The notes beneath the pieces were generated by a model. It worked only from the letters and a program-made list of their open reading frames with translations, had not been told where the DNA came from and ran no database searches. Source: Streptomyces mashuensis (GTDB lineage Bacteria > Actinomycetota > Actinomycetes > Streptomycetales > Streptomycetaceae). From it: a stretch of DNA of 64,000 nucleotides. A program made the position numbers and the translations under genes. Shown in pieces: positions 15,314-23,936 of this stretch (position 1 is the stretch's first letter; each line of letters begins with the position of its first letter). Where the stretch lies: the NCBI RefSeq assembly GCF_014654785.1, contig NZ_BNBD01000010.1, positions 1-64,000 on the forward strand. Reading direction: 5' to 3'.

Positions 15314-18160
15314 TCAGATGGCCGGAATGTCGTCGAAGGAGCCCAGCGGACCCAGGTCACCGAACGCCTCCGGCCCGTCGGGCGGGCCCGGCGCGGCGTC
15401 CTCGGCGCCCGGCTTCCCCGGAGGCACCTCCAAGGGGCACTCCGCCCAGATCACCTTCCCGCCCGCGGTGTAGCGCGTGCCCCACGCCTGGGACAGCCGC
15501 GCCACCAGGAACAGGCCCCGCCCGCCCTCGTCGGTCGTGGCCGCCTGCCGCAGATGCGGCGACGTGCTGCTGCCGTCGGCGACCTCGCACGTCAGCGAGC
15601 GGTCGTACAGCAGACGCACCCGGATGGGCTCGGTGCCGTACCGCACCGCGTTCGTCACCAGCTCGCTGAGCAGCAGCTCCGTGGAGAAACCGATCTCGTC
15701 CAGCCCCCACGCCGCCAGCTGCCGGGTGACCGCGGCCCGCACCGACGACACCTCCGCCGGGTCCGCCGGCACGTCCCAGCTCGCCACCCGGTGCGGGTCC
15801 AGGCTGTGCGTCCGCGCGACCAGCAGCGCCACGTCGTCCTCCGGATGCTCCGGCACCACCGCCTCCACCACGGCCCGGCACGTGTCCTCCGGTGCCCGGC
15901 CCGGGTGCGCCAGCGCCTGCCGCAACTGCTGCAGAGCCGTGTCGAAGTCGCGCTCGCGGTCCTCGATCAGCCCGTCCGTGTACAGCACCAGCTGGCTCCC
16001 CTCCGGCAACGGGAACCGCGCCGTCTCGAACGGCAGCCCGCCCAGTCCCAGCGGCGGGCCGGCGGGCAGGTCCGGGAACGTGACCGTGCCGTCCGGACGG
16101 ACCAGCGCCGGCGGGCAGTGACCGGCCCGCGCCATGGCGCACTCCTGCGACGCCGGATCGTAGATCACATACAGGCACGTGGCGCCGATGATGCCCGTCA
16201 GGCCCTCCCGCGCTTCCCCGCACTCCTCCCGGTCCAGCCGCCCCACCAGGTTGTCCAGATGGGTGAGGACCTCGTCCGGCTCCAGGTCCAGCTCGGCGAA
16301 GTTGCGGGCCGCCGTGCGCAGCCGGCCCATCGTCGCCGCCGCGTGCAGCCCGTGCCCCACCACGTCCCCCACCACCAGCGCCACCCGCGTGCTCGACAGC
16401 GGGATCACGTCGAACCAGTCGCCGCCCACCCCCGACTCGGCCGGCATGTAGCGGTGCGCCACCTCCACCGCGTTCTGCTCGGGGAAGCCGTGCGGCAGCA
16501 GACTGCGCTGCAACGCCAGCACCATCGCGTGCTCCCGCGTGTAACGGCGCGCGTTGTCGATGCAGATCGCCGCCCGCGTGGCCAGCTCCTGCGCCAGCGA
16601 CCGGTCGTCGTCCCCGTACGGCGCCGGGTCCCGCGCCCGGTAGAAAGCCGCGATGCCCAGCACGATGCCCCGCGCCAGCAGCGGCACGACGATCAGCGAG
16701 TGCACGTTGTGCGCGAGGATGCGCTGCGCACCGGCGCGGTCCTGCGCGATCCAGCCGGTGGCCGTCCGCAGGTCCGGCTCCAGCACCGTCCGCCGCGTCG
16801 CCAGACAGCGCATGAGGGGCGTCGTCGGGATCAGCTCCACGCGCGTGCCGACCGGGTAGAACGGGCAGTCGTCACGGATGCCGTGCACCACCGTGCGGTG
16901 CAGGTCCCGTGCGGGATCCGAGGGCTCCTCGCCCCGCAGCACCGCCTCCGGCAGGTCGATGGTGACGAAGTCCGCCAGCCGCGGCACCGCCATCTCCGCC
17001 AGCTCACGCGCCGTACGCGCCACGTCCAGGGTGGTGCCGATCCGGGTACTCGCCTCGGACAGCAGCTCCAGACGGCGCCGGGCCGCCACCGCGTACTGCC
17101 CCACCCCCGGCTCGCCCACCAGCACCACGTCCCCGTCCGCCGCGGCCGCCGGGCCCCGGGAGGAGCCGCGTGCGGCGGTACGCGCCCGGCGCGGCGCGGC
17201 GTCCGGCGCGGCCTCCGCGTCCCTCGCGTCCCTCGTGTCCGCGGGAACCGCCAGCTGCTCGCTCCCTTCCGGCGTCACCACCTCCACGACCAGGCCCGCC
17301 ACACCCGTCGCGCTCGTCACCGGACGGCTCACCAGCGTCACCCGCCGGCCCCCCGGCAACGCCACGTCCACCGCCGCCCGTTGATCCGCGGAGAGCAGCT
17401 CCACGGCCCTCTCCCGCAGCACCACCCGGTCCGTCGGGCCCAGCGCGAGCGGCGGCCGCCCGTCCCGCCGCCCGGCGCCCGCCGGGAACCGCCGCCGCGC
17501 CGCCGCGTACGCCTCCAGCAGCGTCCGCTCCCGCTCGGTGCTCTCCTCCAGCAGCCGGTGCTCGATGGCCGCCGCCGCCCGGCGGATCACGACGTCCAGC
17601 CCCACATCGGCGTCGGCGTGCGGGAAACCGAAGCACAGAATGCCCTCGATGCGGCCGCTCAGCGGGTCCCGCACCGGAATCGCCGAACACGCGTTGGACT
17701 GCGAGCGCTCCGCGAAGTGCTCGGCACCGTACACATTGATCTGCCGCCGCTCCGACAGGGCCAGCCCGATGCCGTTCGTCCCCGCGTACTCCTCCGCGAA
17801 CACGAACCCCGGCAGGCTCTGGATCGGCGGCAGCTTCCGTGCCAGCGACGCCTCGCCGAACCGCCGCTCCAGCACCGCGCCGCGCGCGTCGGCCAGCGCC
17901 ACGTTCATGTTCCGGCCCGCGAAATGCGCCTCCAGCCGGTCCAGGACCGGCGCCGCCGCACGGACCAGGCGGCCCTCCAGATCAAGGTCGTCCACGAACG
18001 GCAGCTCGCACCCGTCCGGCGACAGACCCAGCGACTGCGCACGCTGCCAGGAACTGAGGATCTGGCTCCGCACGGCGCCCGCGACCGGCTGCCCGTCGCG
18101 GAAGAACCGCTCCCGGGCGGCCACGGGGCCGAGGTCCGGGGCGAGCACCATCCGGATCAC
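15314..18160 (-). CDS. GAF-GAF-SpoIIE phosphatase-HATPase sensor protein
   Basis: A 948-residue multidomain signalling protein without membrane segments. Order: a GAF-like domain of the AcoR type (~60-205, EEYAGTNGIGLAL at ~122), a variable linker, a second GAF (~365-540), a SpoIIE/PP2C phosphatase (~550-785; GGDWFDV, GDVVGHG, TDGLIE, DDVALL) and a C-terminal RsbW-like ATPase (~800-910; SELVTNAVRYG, DEGGRGLFLV). It could both phosphorylate and dephosphorylate an anti-sigma antagonist. The start is GTG 18160 or ATG 18151. It stands alone, between the importer and the cyclase gene. Confidence 0.88.
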   Translation of the reverse strand: MIRMVLAPDLGPVAARERFFRDGQPVAGAVRSQILSSWQRAQSLGLSPDGCELPFVDDLDLEGRLVRAAAPVLDRLEAHFAGRNMNVALADARGAVLERRFGEASLARKLPPIQSLPGFVFAEEYAGTNGIGLALSERRQINVYGAEHFAERSQSNACSAIPVRDPLSGRIEGILCFGFPHADADVGLDVVIRRAAAAIEHRLLEESTERERTLLEAYAAARRRFPAGAGRRDGRPPLALGPTDRVVLRERAVELLSADQRAAVDVALPGGRRVTLVSRPVTSATGVAGLVVEVVTPEGSEQLAVPADTRDARDAEAAPDAAPRRARTAARGSSRGPAAAADGDVVLVGEPGVGQYAVAARRRLELLSEASTRIGTTLDVARTARELAEMAVPRLADFVTIDLPEAVLRGEEPSDPARDLHRTVVHGIRDDCPFYPVGTRVELIPTTPLMRCLATRRTVLEPDLRTATGWIAQDRAGAQRILAHNVHSLIVVPLLARGIVLGIAAFYRARDPAPYGDDDRSLAQELATRAAICIDNARRYTREHAMVLALQRSLLPHGFPEQNAVEVAHRYMPAESGVGGDWFDVIPLSSTRVALVVGDVVGHGLHAAATMGRLRTAARNFAELDLEPDEVLTHLDNLVGRLDREECGEAREGLTGIIGATCLYVIYDPASQECAMARAGHCPPALVRPDGTVTFPDLPAGPPLGLGGLPFETARFPLPEGSQLVLYTDGLIEDRERDFDTALQQLRQALAHPGRAPEDTCRAVVEAVVPEHPEDDVALLVARTHSLDPHRVASWDVPADPAEVSSVRAAVTRQLAAWGLDEIGFSTELLLSELVTNAVRYGTEPIRVRLLYDRSLTCEVADGSSTSPHLRQAATTDEGGRGLFLVARLSQAWGTRYTAGGKVIWAECPLEVPPGKPGAEDAAPGPPDGPEAFGDLGPLGSFDDIPAI

Positions 18161-18236
18161 TTCCCTCTTCGGTACGCGTGACCAATTTTAGAACGTTTGC
18201 CCCTTACCGGACCCCGATCCGCTCCCGGAGGCCACC

Positions 18237-19175
18237 TCACAGCACCGCCACCGGGCACACCGGCGACCCCGTCCCACCCGGCACGTTCAACGGCGCCACC
18301 ACCAGCAGAAACGCAAACCGGCCCGCCTCCGCGCACGCCGCCGCCAGCCCCTCCAGGTCCAGGTTGTCCAGCAGCGGCACCCCCATCGCCGCCACCGCCA
18401 GCGCATGCACGGGCGAGTGCACCCCCTCCACCGGCGACGGCCGCAGATCACTGTCCCCGTCGCTCCCCAGCAGCGCGACCCCCCGCTCCGCCAGCAACGG
18501 CACCGCCTCCACGTGCCACCCCGCCCCCGCCGCGTCCACGTCCCACGCGCCCCGCTCCGCCCGCCGCCGGAACCGGCCCGTACGCAGCAGCACCGCGTCC
18601 CCCTCGCCGATCCGCACCCCCAGCGCCTCCTCCGCGGCCACCACGTCCCCCGACCGCACCGCCTCCCCCGGCTCCAGCCACGCCCGGCCCCGCGCCGCCG
18701 GCACGTCCAGCAGCACGCCCGACGTCACCAGCGGGCCCAGCTCCGCCACGCTCCCGAACCGCGCACCCCCGCCGCCCACCAGCTCCCGCGCCGTACCACC
18801 GCCGTACAGCAGCCCGCCGTACGCCACGTGCGCCAGCGCGTCCAGGTGGCTGACCCCCTTGCCGTGGTAGTCGGCGCCCAGGAAGTCCTTGTACGTCGCC
18901 GGCTCCGGCGGCTCCACGTCCCCCAGGTCCGTCATGTAGTGCAGCGCCGGCCGGGCGTTGTCCGGGCCCGCGACCGTGTCCCACGGGCGGCCCAGCGGCA
19001 CCACGGTCCCCGTCCGGACCCGCGCCACCGCCCGCAGCACGCCCTCCGGCGTCACCCGGTTGTACGCGCCCCGGCCCGCGTCCGCCCAGCGCCCCCACGT
19101 CCGTACCGACGCGAACAACGCCTCGAACTCCCGGCGCGACACCGGCGGCCCCTGCGGGCCGGACCGAGCGCTCAC
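18237..19175 (-). CDS. Cyclase family protein (PF04199, kynurenine-formamidase fold)
   Basis: A 312-residue metal-dependent amidohydrolase-like protein. The family metal motif appears as HGKGVSHLDALAH (residues ~110-122), with further conserved DxD/GDA segments (IGEGDAVLLRTGR). Members include kynurenine formamidases and isatin hydrolases. A kynurenine operon lies 13-17 kb away, so a formamidase role is possible but not shown, and the longer chain resembles the general streptomycete cyclase-family protein. The GTG start has GGAGG very close (2 nt). It is divergent from archease with 45 bp between. Confidence 0.78.
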   Translation of the reverse strand: MSARSGPQGPPVSRREFEALFASVRTWGRWADAGRGAYNRVTPEGVLRAVARVRTGTVVPLGRPWDTVAGPDNARPALHYMTDLGDVEPPEPATYKDFLGADYHGKGVSHLDALAHVAYGGLLYGGGTARELVGGGGARFGSVAELGPLVTSGVLLDVPAARGRAWLEPGEAVRSGDVVAAEEALGVRIGEGDAVLLRTGRFRRRAERGAWDVDAAGAGWHVEAVPLLAERGVALLGSDGDSDLRPSPVEGVHSPVHALAVAAMGVPLLDNLDLEGLAAACAEAGRFAFLLVVAPLNVPGGTGSPVCPVAVL

Positions 19176-19220
19176 CCCTCCAGTGTGGCCGCGCACCCCC
19201 GGCCGCGCGACCATGGAGGG

Positions 19221-19661
19221 GTGGACCGACCCGGGGACGCGCCCGAGCCGCGCGCCGGCCACCGCAGCGTGCCGCACACCGCGGACCTGCGGGTGGAGGC
19301 GTGGGCCCCCACCCGCGAGGAATGCCTCGCCCAAGCGGTGCGCGGCGTCTGCACGGCCTTCCTCGACCTCACCGGCGCCACGCCCGTCCGGACGCGCGAC
19401 CACGTCGTGCGCGCCGCCAGCGACGACGACCTGCTCGTCGCCCTCCTCGACGAAGTCGTGTACCGGCTCGACACCGACGGCGAAGTCCCCGTCGACACCG
19501 GCCTCACCGCCGTCCCCGGCGGCCTGCACGCCACCTTCCGCATGGCCGACGCCGCCTCCCTGCCCACCATCGGCGCCGCGCCCAAGGCCGTCACCCTGCA
19601 CGGCCTGGAGTGCGGCCCCACCCCCGGCGGATGGGCCTGCGCAGTGACGCTCGACGTCTGA
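19221..19661 (+). CDS. Archease
   Basis: A 146-residue archease. Characteristic features are the N-terminal HTADLRVEAWA with the metal-binding Asp, LLVALLDEVVYRLD in the middle, and the closing KAVTLHGLE. Archease activates the RNA ligase RtcB by promoting guanylylation and turnover. The rtcB gene follows 43 bp downstream on the same strand, the usual arrangement, so the call is well supported by context. The GTG at 19221 directly follows GGAGGG, so spacing is poor and the exact start is less certain. Confidence 0.9.
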   Translation: MDRPGDAPEPRAGHRSVPHTADLRVEAWAPTREECLAQAVRGVCTAFLDLTGATPVRTRDHVVRAASDDDLLVALLDEVVYRLDTDGEVPVDTGLTAVPGGLHATFRMADAASLPTIGAAPKAVTLHGLECGPTPGGWACAVTLDV

Positions 19662-19704
19662 GCGGCACAGCGGCGTCACGAGCCATCACGAGAGGGGAAC
19701 GCCC

Positions 19705-21129
19705 ATGGACCTCACCCTCGTCGCCGAGAGCCCCTACCGGTTCCGCCTGGAACAACAGGACCCCATGCGGGTCCCCGGCGTCGTCTTCGCGACCCGCGAA
19801 CTCCTGCCGCAGGCCGCCGGCGACAAGTCGCTGGAACAGGTCGCCAACGTCGCGACCCTCCCCGGTGTCGTCCGCGCCTCCTTCGCCATGCCCGACGTGC
19901 ACTGGGGCTACGGCTTCCCCATCGGCGGCGTGGCCGCGACCGACATCGACGCCGGCGGCGTCGTCTCGCCCGGCGGCGTCGGGTTCGACATCTCCTGCGG
20001 CGTCCGGCTGCTCGCCGCCGACCTCGACACCGGCCGGCTCGCGCCCCGGATGCGGCAGCTGATGGACACCCTCGGCCACACCGTGCCCCGCGGCACCGGC
20101 CGCGGCGGCCTGTGGCACCTCACCGGCCCCGGGCAGATGGCGGAGCTGCTGGCCGGCGGCGCCGTGTACGCCGTCGGGCGCGGCCACGGCGTCCCCCGCG
20201 ACCTCGACCGCTGCGAGGACGGCGGCCGGCTGCCCGGAGCGGACCCCTCCGGGGTGGGGCCGCGGGCCGTGGAACGGGGCCTGGGCCAGGTGGGGAGCCT
20301 GGGCGCGGGGAACCACTTCCTGGAGGTGCAGGCGGTGGACCGGGTCTACGACGAGGAGACCGCGGCCGCCTTCGGGCTGCGCGCCGGGCAGGTCTGCGTC
20401 ATGATCCACACCGGCTCGCGCGGCCTGGGCCACCAGGTGTGCACCGACCACGTACGCGCCATGGACCAGGCCCTGCGCACGTACCGCATCTCCCTGCCGG
20501 ACCGGCAACTGGCCTGCGCGCCGGTGGACTCCCCGCCGGGCCGCGCCTACCTGGGCGCGATGGCCGCCGCCGCCAACTACGGGCGCGCCAACCGGCAGTT
20601 GCTCGGCCAGGCCGCGCGCCGGGCCTTCGCCTCGGCCGTCGGCGCGGACCTGGAGCTGGTCTACGACGTGTCGCACAACACCGCGAAGCTGGAGACCCAC
20701 GAGGTGGACGGCGCGCCGGTCCGCCTGTGCGTGCACCGCAAGGGTGCGACGCGGGCGCTGCCGCCCGGTGACCCGGAGCTGCCGGAGGATCTCGCGGCGG
20801 CGGGGCAGCCGGTGCTGGTGCCGGGCAGCATGGGCACGGCGTCGTACGTGCTGGTGGGCACCGTCGGCAACGACGCGTTCCGGTCGGCGTGCCACGGCGC
20901 GGGCCGGGTGTGGAGCCGCCACCAGGCGCTGCGGCAGGTGCGGGGCGAGGAGCTGCGGGGCGAGCTGGAGGCACGGGGCATCGCGGTGCGGCCGTCGTCG
21001 TGGCGGGGGCTGGCGGAGGAGGCGCCGCGCGCGTACAAGGACGTCGACGCGGTGGCGGCGGCCACGGAGGGCGCGGGGCTGGCCCGGCTGGTGGTGCGGT
21101 TGCGTCCGCTGGGGGTCGTCAAGGGCTGA
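19705..21129 (+). CDS. rtcB: RNA ligase RtcB
   Basis: A 474-residue RtcB, which joins 2',3'-cyclic-phosphate or 3'-phosphate RNA ends to 5'-OH ends with GTP and Mn2+. The metal site D95-x-x-C98 is in FDISCGVR, further metal ligands are in GSLGAGNHF (~198-205) and HTGSRGLGHQ (~235-244), and the guanylylated histidine is H397 in CHGAGR. AGAGGGGAACGCCC precedes the ATG. It forms an operon with archease for RNA repair or tRNA processing. A strong hairpin follows and separates it from the convergent bcm operon. Confidence 0.95.
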   Translation: MDLTLVAESPYRFRLEQQDPMRVPGVVFATRELLPQAAGDKSLEQVANVATLPGVVRASFAMPDVHWGYGFPIGGVAATDIDAGGVVSPGGVGFDISCGVRLLAADLDTGRLAPRMRQLMDTLGHTVPRGTGRGGLWHLTGPGQMAELLAGGAVYAVGRGHGVPRDLDRCEDGGRLPGADPSGVGPRAVERGLGQVGSLGAGNHFLEVQAVDRVYDEETAAAFGLRAGQVCVMIHTGSRGLGHQVCTDHVRAMDQALRTYRISLPDRQLACAPVDSPPGRAYLGAMAAAANYGRANRQLLGQAARRAFASAVGADLELVYDVSHNTAKLETHEVDGAPVRLCVHRKGATRALPPGDPELPEDLAAAGQPVLVPGSMGTASYVLVGTVGNDAFRSACHGAGRVWSRHQALRQVRGEELRGELEARGIAVRPSSWRGLAEEAPRAYKDVDAVAAATEGAGLARLVVRLRPLGVVKG

Positions 21130-21144
21130 GGGGGGTGGCGGTGG

Positions 21145-21182
21145 CCCGGCGGCCGGCCCGGAGGCCGGGGCCGGCCGCCGGG
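21145..21182. terminator. Bidirectional terminator between rtcB and bcmG
   Basis: CCCGGCGGCCGGCCC and GGGCCGGCCGCCGGG form a perfect 15-bp stem with an 8-nt loop. It lies in the 55-bp gap between the convergent stop codons, so it can end transcription from both sides. It marks the downstream edge of the bcm operon. Confidence 0.8.
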
Positions 21183-21184
21183 GG

Positions 21185-22102
21185 TCAGTACAGGCCGGTG
21201 CCGTCCGGCCGGTAGGTGTTGTGCAGGATCTCGTCGAGGAACCGGCCGAACCCGGTTTCGAGGTGGAGGCCGGTGCCGGGTTCGTAGCGGAAGAGGCCGG
21301 GCGAGACGGAGTCGTCCAGGGTGCTGTCGACGAACAGGGCGTAGGAGAAGCGGTCCGGTTTGCCGCCTGGGCCGGGTGGCTGGCGTACGACGCGGTGGGC
21401 GACGGCCGCCACCGGGGTGGCGGTGGCGCGGGTGAGGATCTCCAGGGCGCAGCCGAAGTTGACGATGAAGGTGCCGGGGAGGGGGTCGACGGGGTGCCAG
21501 GCGCCGTCGCGTTCGGCTTCGAGGCCGGGTTCGGTGGAGCGGAGGACGGTGACCCAGCCGGAGTCCTTGTGGATGTTCAGGCCGCGCCGGGGCACGTCGG
21601 GGCGGAAGTGGTTGAAGGTGAGGGTGTGGGTGCCGTGGGCGGTGAGGGCGTGGCCGGTGGCCTCGTCCCACAGGTCGCGGGGCAGGTCGAGGTGGGTGAG
21701 GACGGCGCGCAGGACGTCGAGGGCGAGGTCGCGCATCGCGGTGGCCTGGTGGGCGAGGGCGGGTGGGTAGACGGTGTTCCACCAGCGTTTTTCCAGGAAG
21801 AACTGTTCGGTCTGGTCGGCGTCGCGGCAGTAGTAGCCCTGGTGGGGGCCGAGCCGTTCGGCGGTCCAGTGCCGGAAGCCGCGGTAGGGGTCGTGGTGGG
21901 TGCGGTCGCCGGCCGGGAGGTAGAAGCTGCGGGCGAAGCGGTCGCCGGGCGTGAGGTCGAGGCCGGCGGGGCGGTCGAGGTGGAAGAAGCCGTCGCGCAG
22001 GGCCTGTTCGAGGCCGTCGGGGGTGGTGAATTCCAGGCGGCCGTCGTGGAGGCGGGCGCGCTGCCACAGCCGGGGGGCGGTGGGGTGGGCGGTGCCGGTC
22101 AT
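21185..22102 (-). CDS. bcmG: 2-oxoglutarate/Fe(II) dioxygenase BcmG
   Basis: A 305-residue isopenicillin-N-synthase-like dioxygenase. The iron triad is H178-x-D180 (NIHKDSGW) and H236 (AHRVV); the 2OG-binding arginine is R251 (RFSYALF). It is the last of five paralogous dioxygenases in the operon, the position of bcmG in published bicyclomycin clusters. In that pathway it is one of the enzymes that hydroxylate the cyclo(Ile-Leu) scaffold. Its ATG overlaps the bcmF stop (ATGA). It is closest in sequence style to bcmE (shared HxDSGWVTVLRSTEPGL), which suggests a duplication. Confidence 0.9.
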   Translation of the reverse strand: MTGTAHPTAPRLWQRARLHDGRLEFTTPDGLEQALRDGFFHLDRPAGLDLTPGDRFARSFYLPAGDRTHHDPYRGFRHWTAERLGPHQGYYCRDADQTEQFFLEKRWWNTVYPPALAHQATAMRDLALDVLRAVLTHLDLPRDLWDEATGHALTAHGTHTLTFNHFRPDVPRRGLNIHKDSGWVTVLRSTEPGLEAERDGAWHPVDPLPGTFIVNFGCALEILTRATATPVAAVAHRVVRQPPGPGGKPDRFSYALFVDSTLDDSVSPGLFRYEPGTGLHLETGFGRFLDEILHNTYRPDGTGLY

Positions 22103-22980
22103 CGGTGGGCCGCCTCGATGCGGGAGTGGAACGCGTAGCCGAGGTCCTTGGCCTTCTCGACGGAGAAGTCGCGGAAGCCCTGGTAGGGGAGGAGGACGCC
22201 GTCGGTGTCGTACTGGTACAGCATCATGTCGTAGCGCGGCCCCATGTAGACGGTGAACGACGAGCGGTCGGTGGCGGGCGGTTCGGGGTGCAGCTCGGGC
22301 ACGCGGTGGTAGACGGCGGTCACGGGGCGGGGCGTCTTGACGGTGAGGACCCGGAAGGCGTCGCCGAGGTTGACGGTGAAGTGCCCCGGCGGCTGGTGGA
22401 CGGGCAGCCAGCGGCCTTCGTGGAGGATCTCGTAGCCGGGCTGGTCGGTGCAGATGACGGTGATGAAGCCGCTGTCGGAGTGCTCGACGATGCCGGCGCG
22501 GCCCGTGAGGTCGGAGCGGTAGTGGTTGACGGTGGTGTAGCAGAGGCCGGTGTCCTGCCGGGCGCCGCCGGTGACGAGGTCGCGGTCGTGCTCGGGCACG
22601 CCGGCGGCGTCGAAGACGCCGTGGAGGGTGTCCAGGGTGAGGTCCTTCATGCGCCGGAGCAGGGCGGCGACGTCGGCGGGCAGGTAGTCGTCCCACAGGA
22701 AGCTCTCCAGCTGGAGCTGTTCGACCTGGTCGGGCCGGTCCTCGTAGCCGAGCTTGGAGCGGGGGTGGCCGTGTTCGCGGTGGCCGCGGCGGCGGTCTTC
22801 GGGGCCGCGGGAGGGCAGGTGGAAGCTGCGGCAGAAGTCGAGTCCGGGGGTGACGTCGAGGCCGTCGGGCACGGCGAGGGAGAAGGCACCGAGGGCGAGC
22901 GCCCGGGCGGCGCCGTCGGGGTCGGTGAAGCGGAGGCGGCCGGAGCGGACGGTGGCGGAGGGCAGGGTGAGGTGGTCCAT
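22099..22980 (-). CDS. bcmF: 2-oxoglutarate/Fe(II) dioxygenase BcmF
   Basis: A 293-residue member of the same family. Iron ligands are H167-x-D169 (VEHSDSGF) and H225 (VYHRVPEL); the 2OG arginine is R239 (RSSFTVY). By position it is BcmF. My recollection of the published pathway is that BcmF acts late, in forming the exocyclic alkene, but the step cannot be read from the sequence. The ATG at 22980 has GAGGAG about 10 nt upstream. This is the only internal junction of the operon with a real gap (14 bp after bcmE), so it has its own ribosome binding site. Confidence 0.9.
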   Translation of the reverse strand: MDHLTLPSATVRSGRLRFTDPDGAARALALGAFSLAVPDGLDVTPGLDFCRSFHLPSRGPEDRRRGHREHGHPRSKLGYEDRPDQVEQLQLESFLWDDYLPADVAALLRRMKDLTLDTLHGVFDAAGVPEHDRDLVTGGARQDTGLCYTTVNHYRSDLTGRAGIVEHSDSGFITVICTDQPGYEILHEGRWLPVHQPPGHFTVNLGDAFRVLTVKTPRPVTAVYHRVPELHPEPPATDRSSFTVYMGPRYDMMLYQYDTDGVLLPYQGFRDFSVEKAKDLGYAFHSRIEAAHR

Positions 22981-22994
22981 GGGCGGGGTGCTCC

Positions 22995-23936
22995 TCACAG
23001 GGCGGTGGTGTCGTCGTAGGTCCGGGCGACTTCCTGGGCGGCGAAGTCCGCGACGGACTGCACGGGGCGCGGCTCGTCGTTCTCGAGGCGGTGGACGGTG
23101 CCGTCGAGGGCGGAGTCGAGGAAGGTGACGTACGAGAAGCGGTCGGGGCGGCCGGGGGCGCGCCGGGTGGACACGACGCCGTGCACGTTGGCGCGGACGG
23201 GTTGTGGCAGGCGTTCGGTGAGCACTTCGAGGGAGCTGCCGAAGTTGACGATGAAGTGGCCGGGTTCGGGATCGATGGCGCCGAGGCGTCCGTCGACGAG
23301 GGCGAGCAGCCCGGGTTCGGTGGAGCGGAGGACGGTGACCCAGCCGGAGTCGCGGTGGAACTTCGAGCCGCGGGTGGGTTTGGCGGACCGGAAGTGGTTG
23401 AAGGCCAGCATCTGGTGGCCGTGGCCGTCGGTGAGGCCGTTGGTGACGATGCTCCACACGGGCTCGGGTACGTGGAGGTGGCGGAGGACGGCGCGGAGCA
23501 CGGCGATGCCGAGGGCGGCCATCCGCGCGCCGAGTGCGGCGACCTCGTGGGGGAGGAGGGCCCAGTTGGCCTTCTCGATGTAGAAGTTCTCCCACTGGTC
23601 GTGTTCGCGGTCGAAGTAGCCCTGGTAGGGGCCGGGTACGTCGACGTGGCGGTAGCCGCGGTAGGGGTCGGGGGCGTCGCCGGCGGGGTCCTCGTGGAAG
23701 TGGCGGGCGAAGCGGTCGCCGGGGGCGGGGTCGAGGCCGTCGGGCATGGCGAGGAGGAAGAAGCCCTGCCGCAGGGCGTGGTCGAAGCCTTCGGGGCGGT
23801 CGAAGAGCAGGTCGTCGTCGTCGAGGCGGCAGCGTTCCAGGGGGACGGGCGGGTGGCCGGTGGTGGCGTCCTGCTCGGCGGGCATCGGCGGCAGGGGGAC
23901 GGGGGGCCGGGTGGTGGCGGACGGGTGGAGGGTCAT
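22995..23936 (-). CDS. bcmE: 2-oxoglutarate/Fe(II) dioxygenase BcmE
   Basis: A 313-residue dioxygenase with a Pro-rich, probably disordered N-terminus (~1-33). Iron ligands are H194-x-D196 (KFHRDSGW) and H252 (NVHGVVS); the 2OG arginine is R266 (RFSYVTF). By order it is BcmE, reported to carry out an early hydroxylation of the unactivated leucine tertiary carbon of cyclo(Ile-Leu); that role is from memory of the literature. Its ATG overlaps the P450 stop codon (ATGA). Confidence 0.9.
   Translation of the reverse strand: MTLHPSATTRPPVPLPPMPAEQDATTGHPPVPLERCRLDDDDLLFDRPEGFDHALRQGFFLLAMPDGLDPAPGDRFARHFHEDPAGDAPDPYRGYRHVDVPGPYQGYFDREHDQWENFYIEKANWALLPHEVAALGARMAALGIAVLRAVLRHLHVPEPVWSIVTNGLTDGHGHQMLAFNHFRSAKPTRGSKFHRDSGWVTVLRSTEPGLLALVDGRLGAIDPEPGHFIVNFGSSLEVLTERLPQPVRANVHGVVSTRRAPGRPDRFSYVTFLDSALDGTVHRLENDEPRPVQSVADFAAQEVARTYDDTTAL

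Noticed and set aside
18237..19175. Calling the cyclase-family gene a kynurenine formamidase (kynB)
   Set aside because: The fold fits, but the gene is 13 kb from the kynurenine operon, longer than typical KynB and next to RNA-repair genes. Specificity cannot be judged from the sequence.
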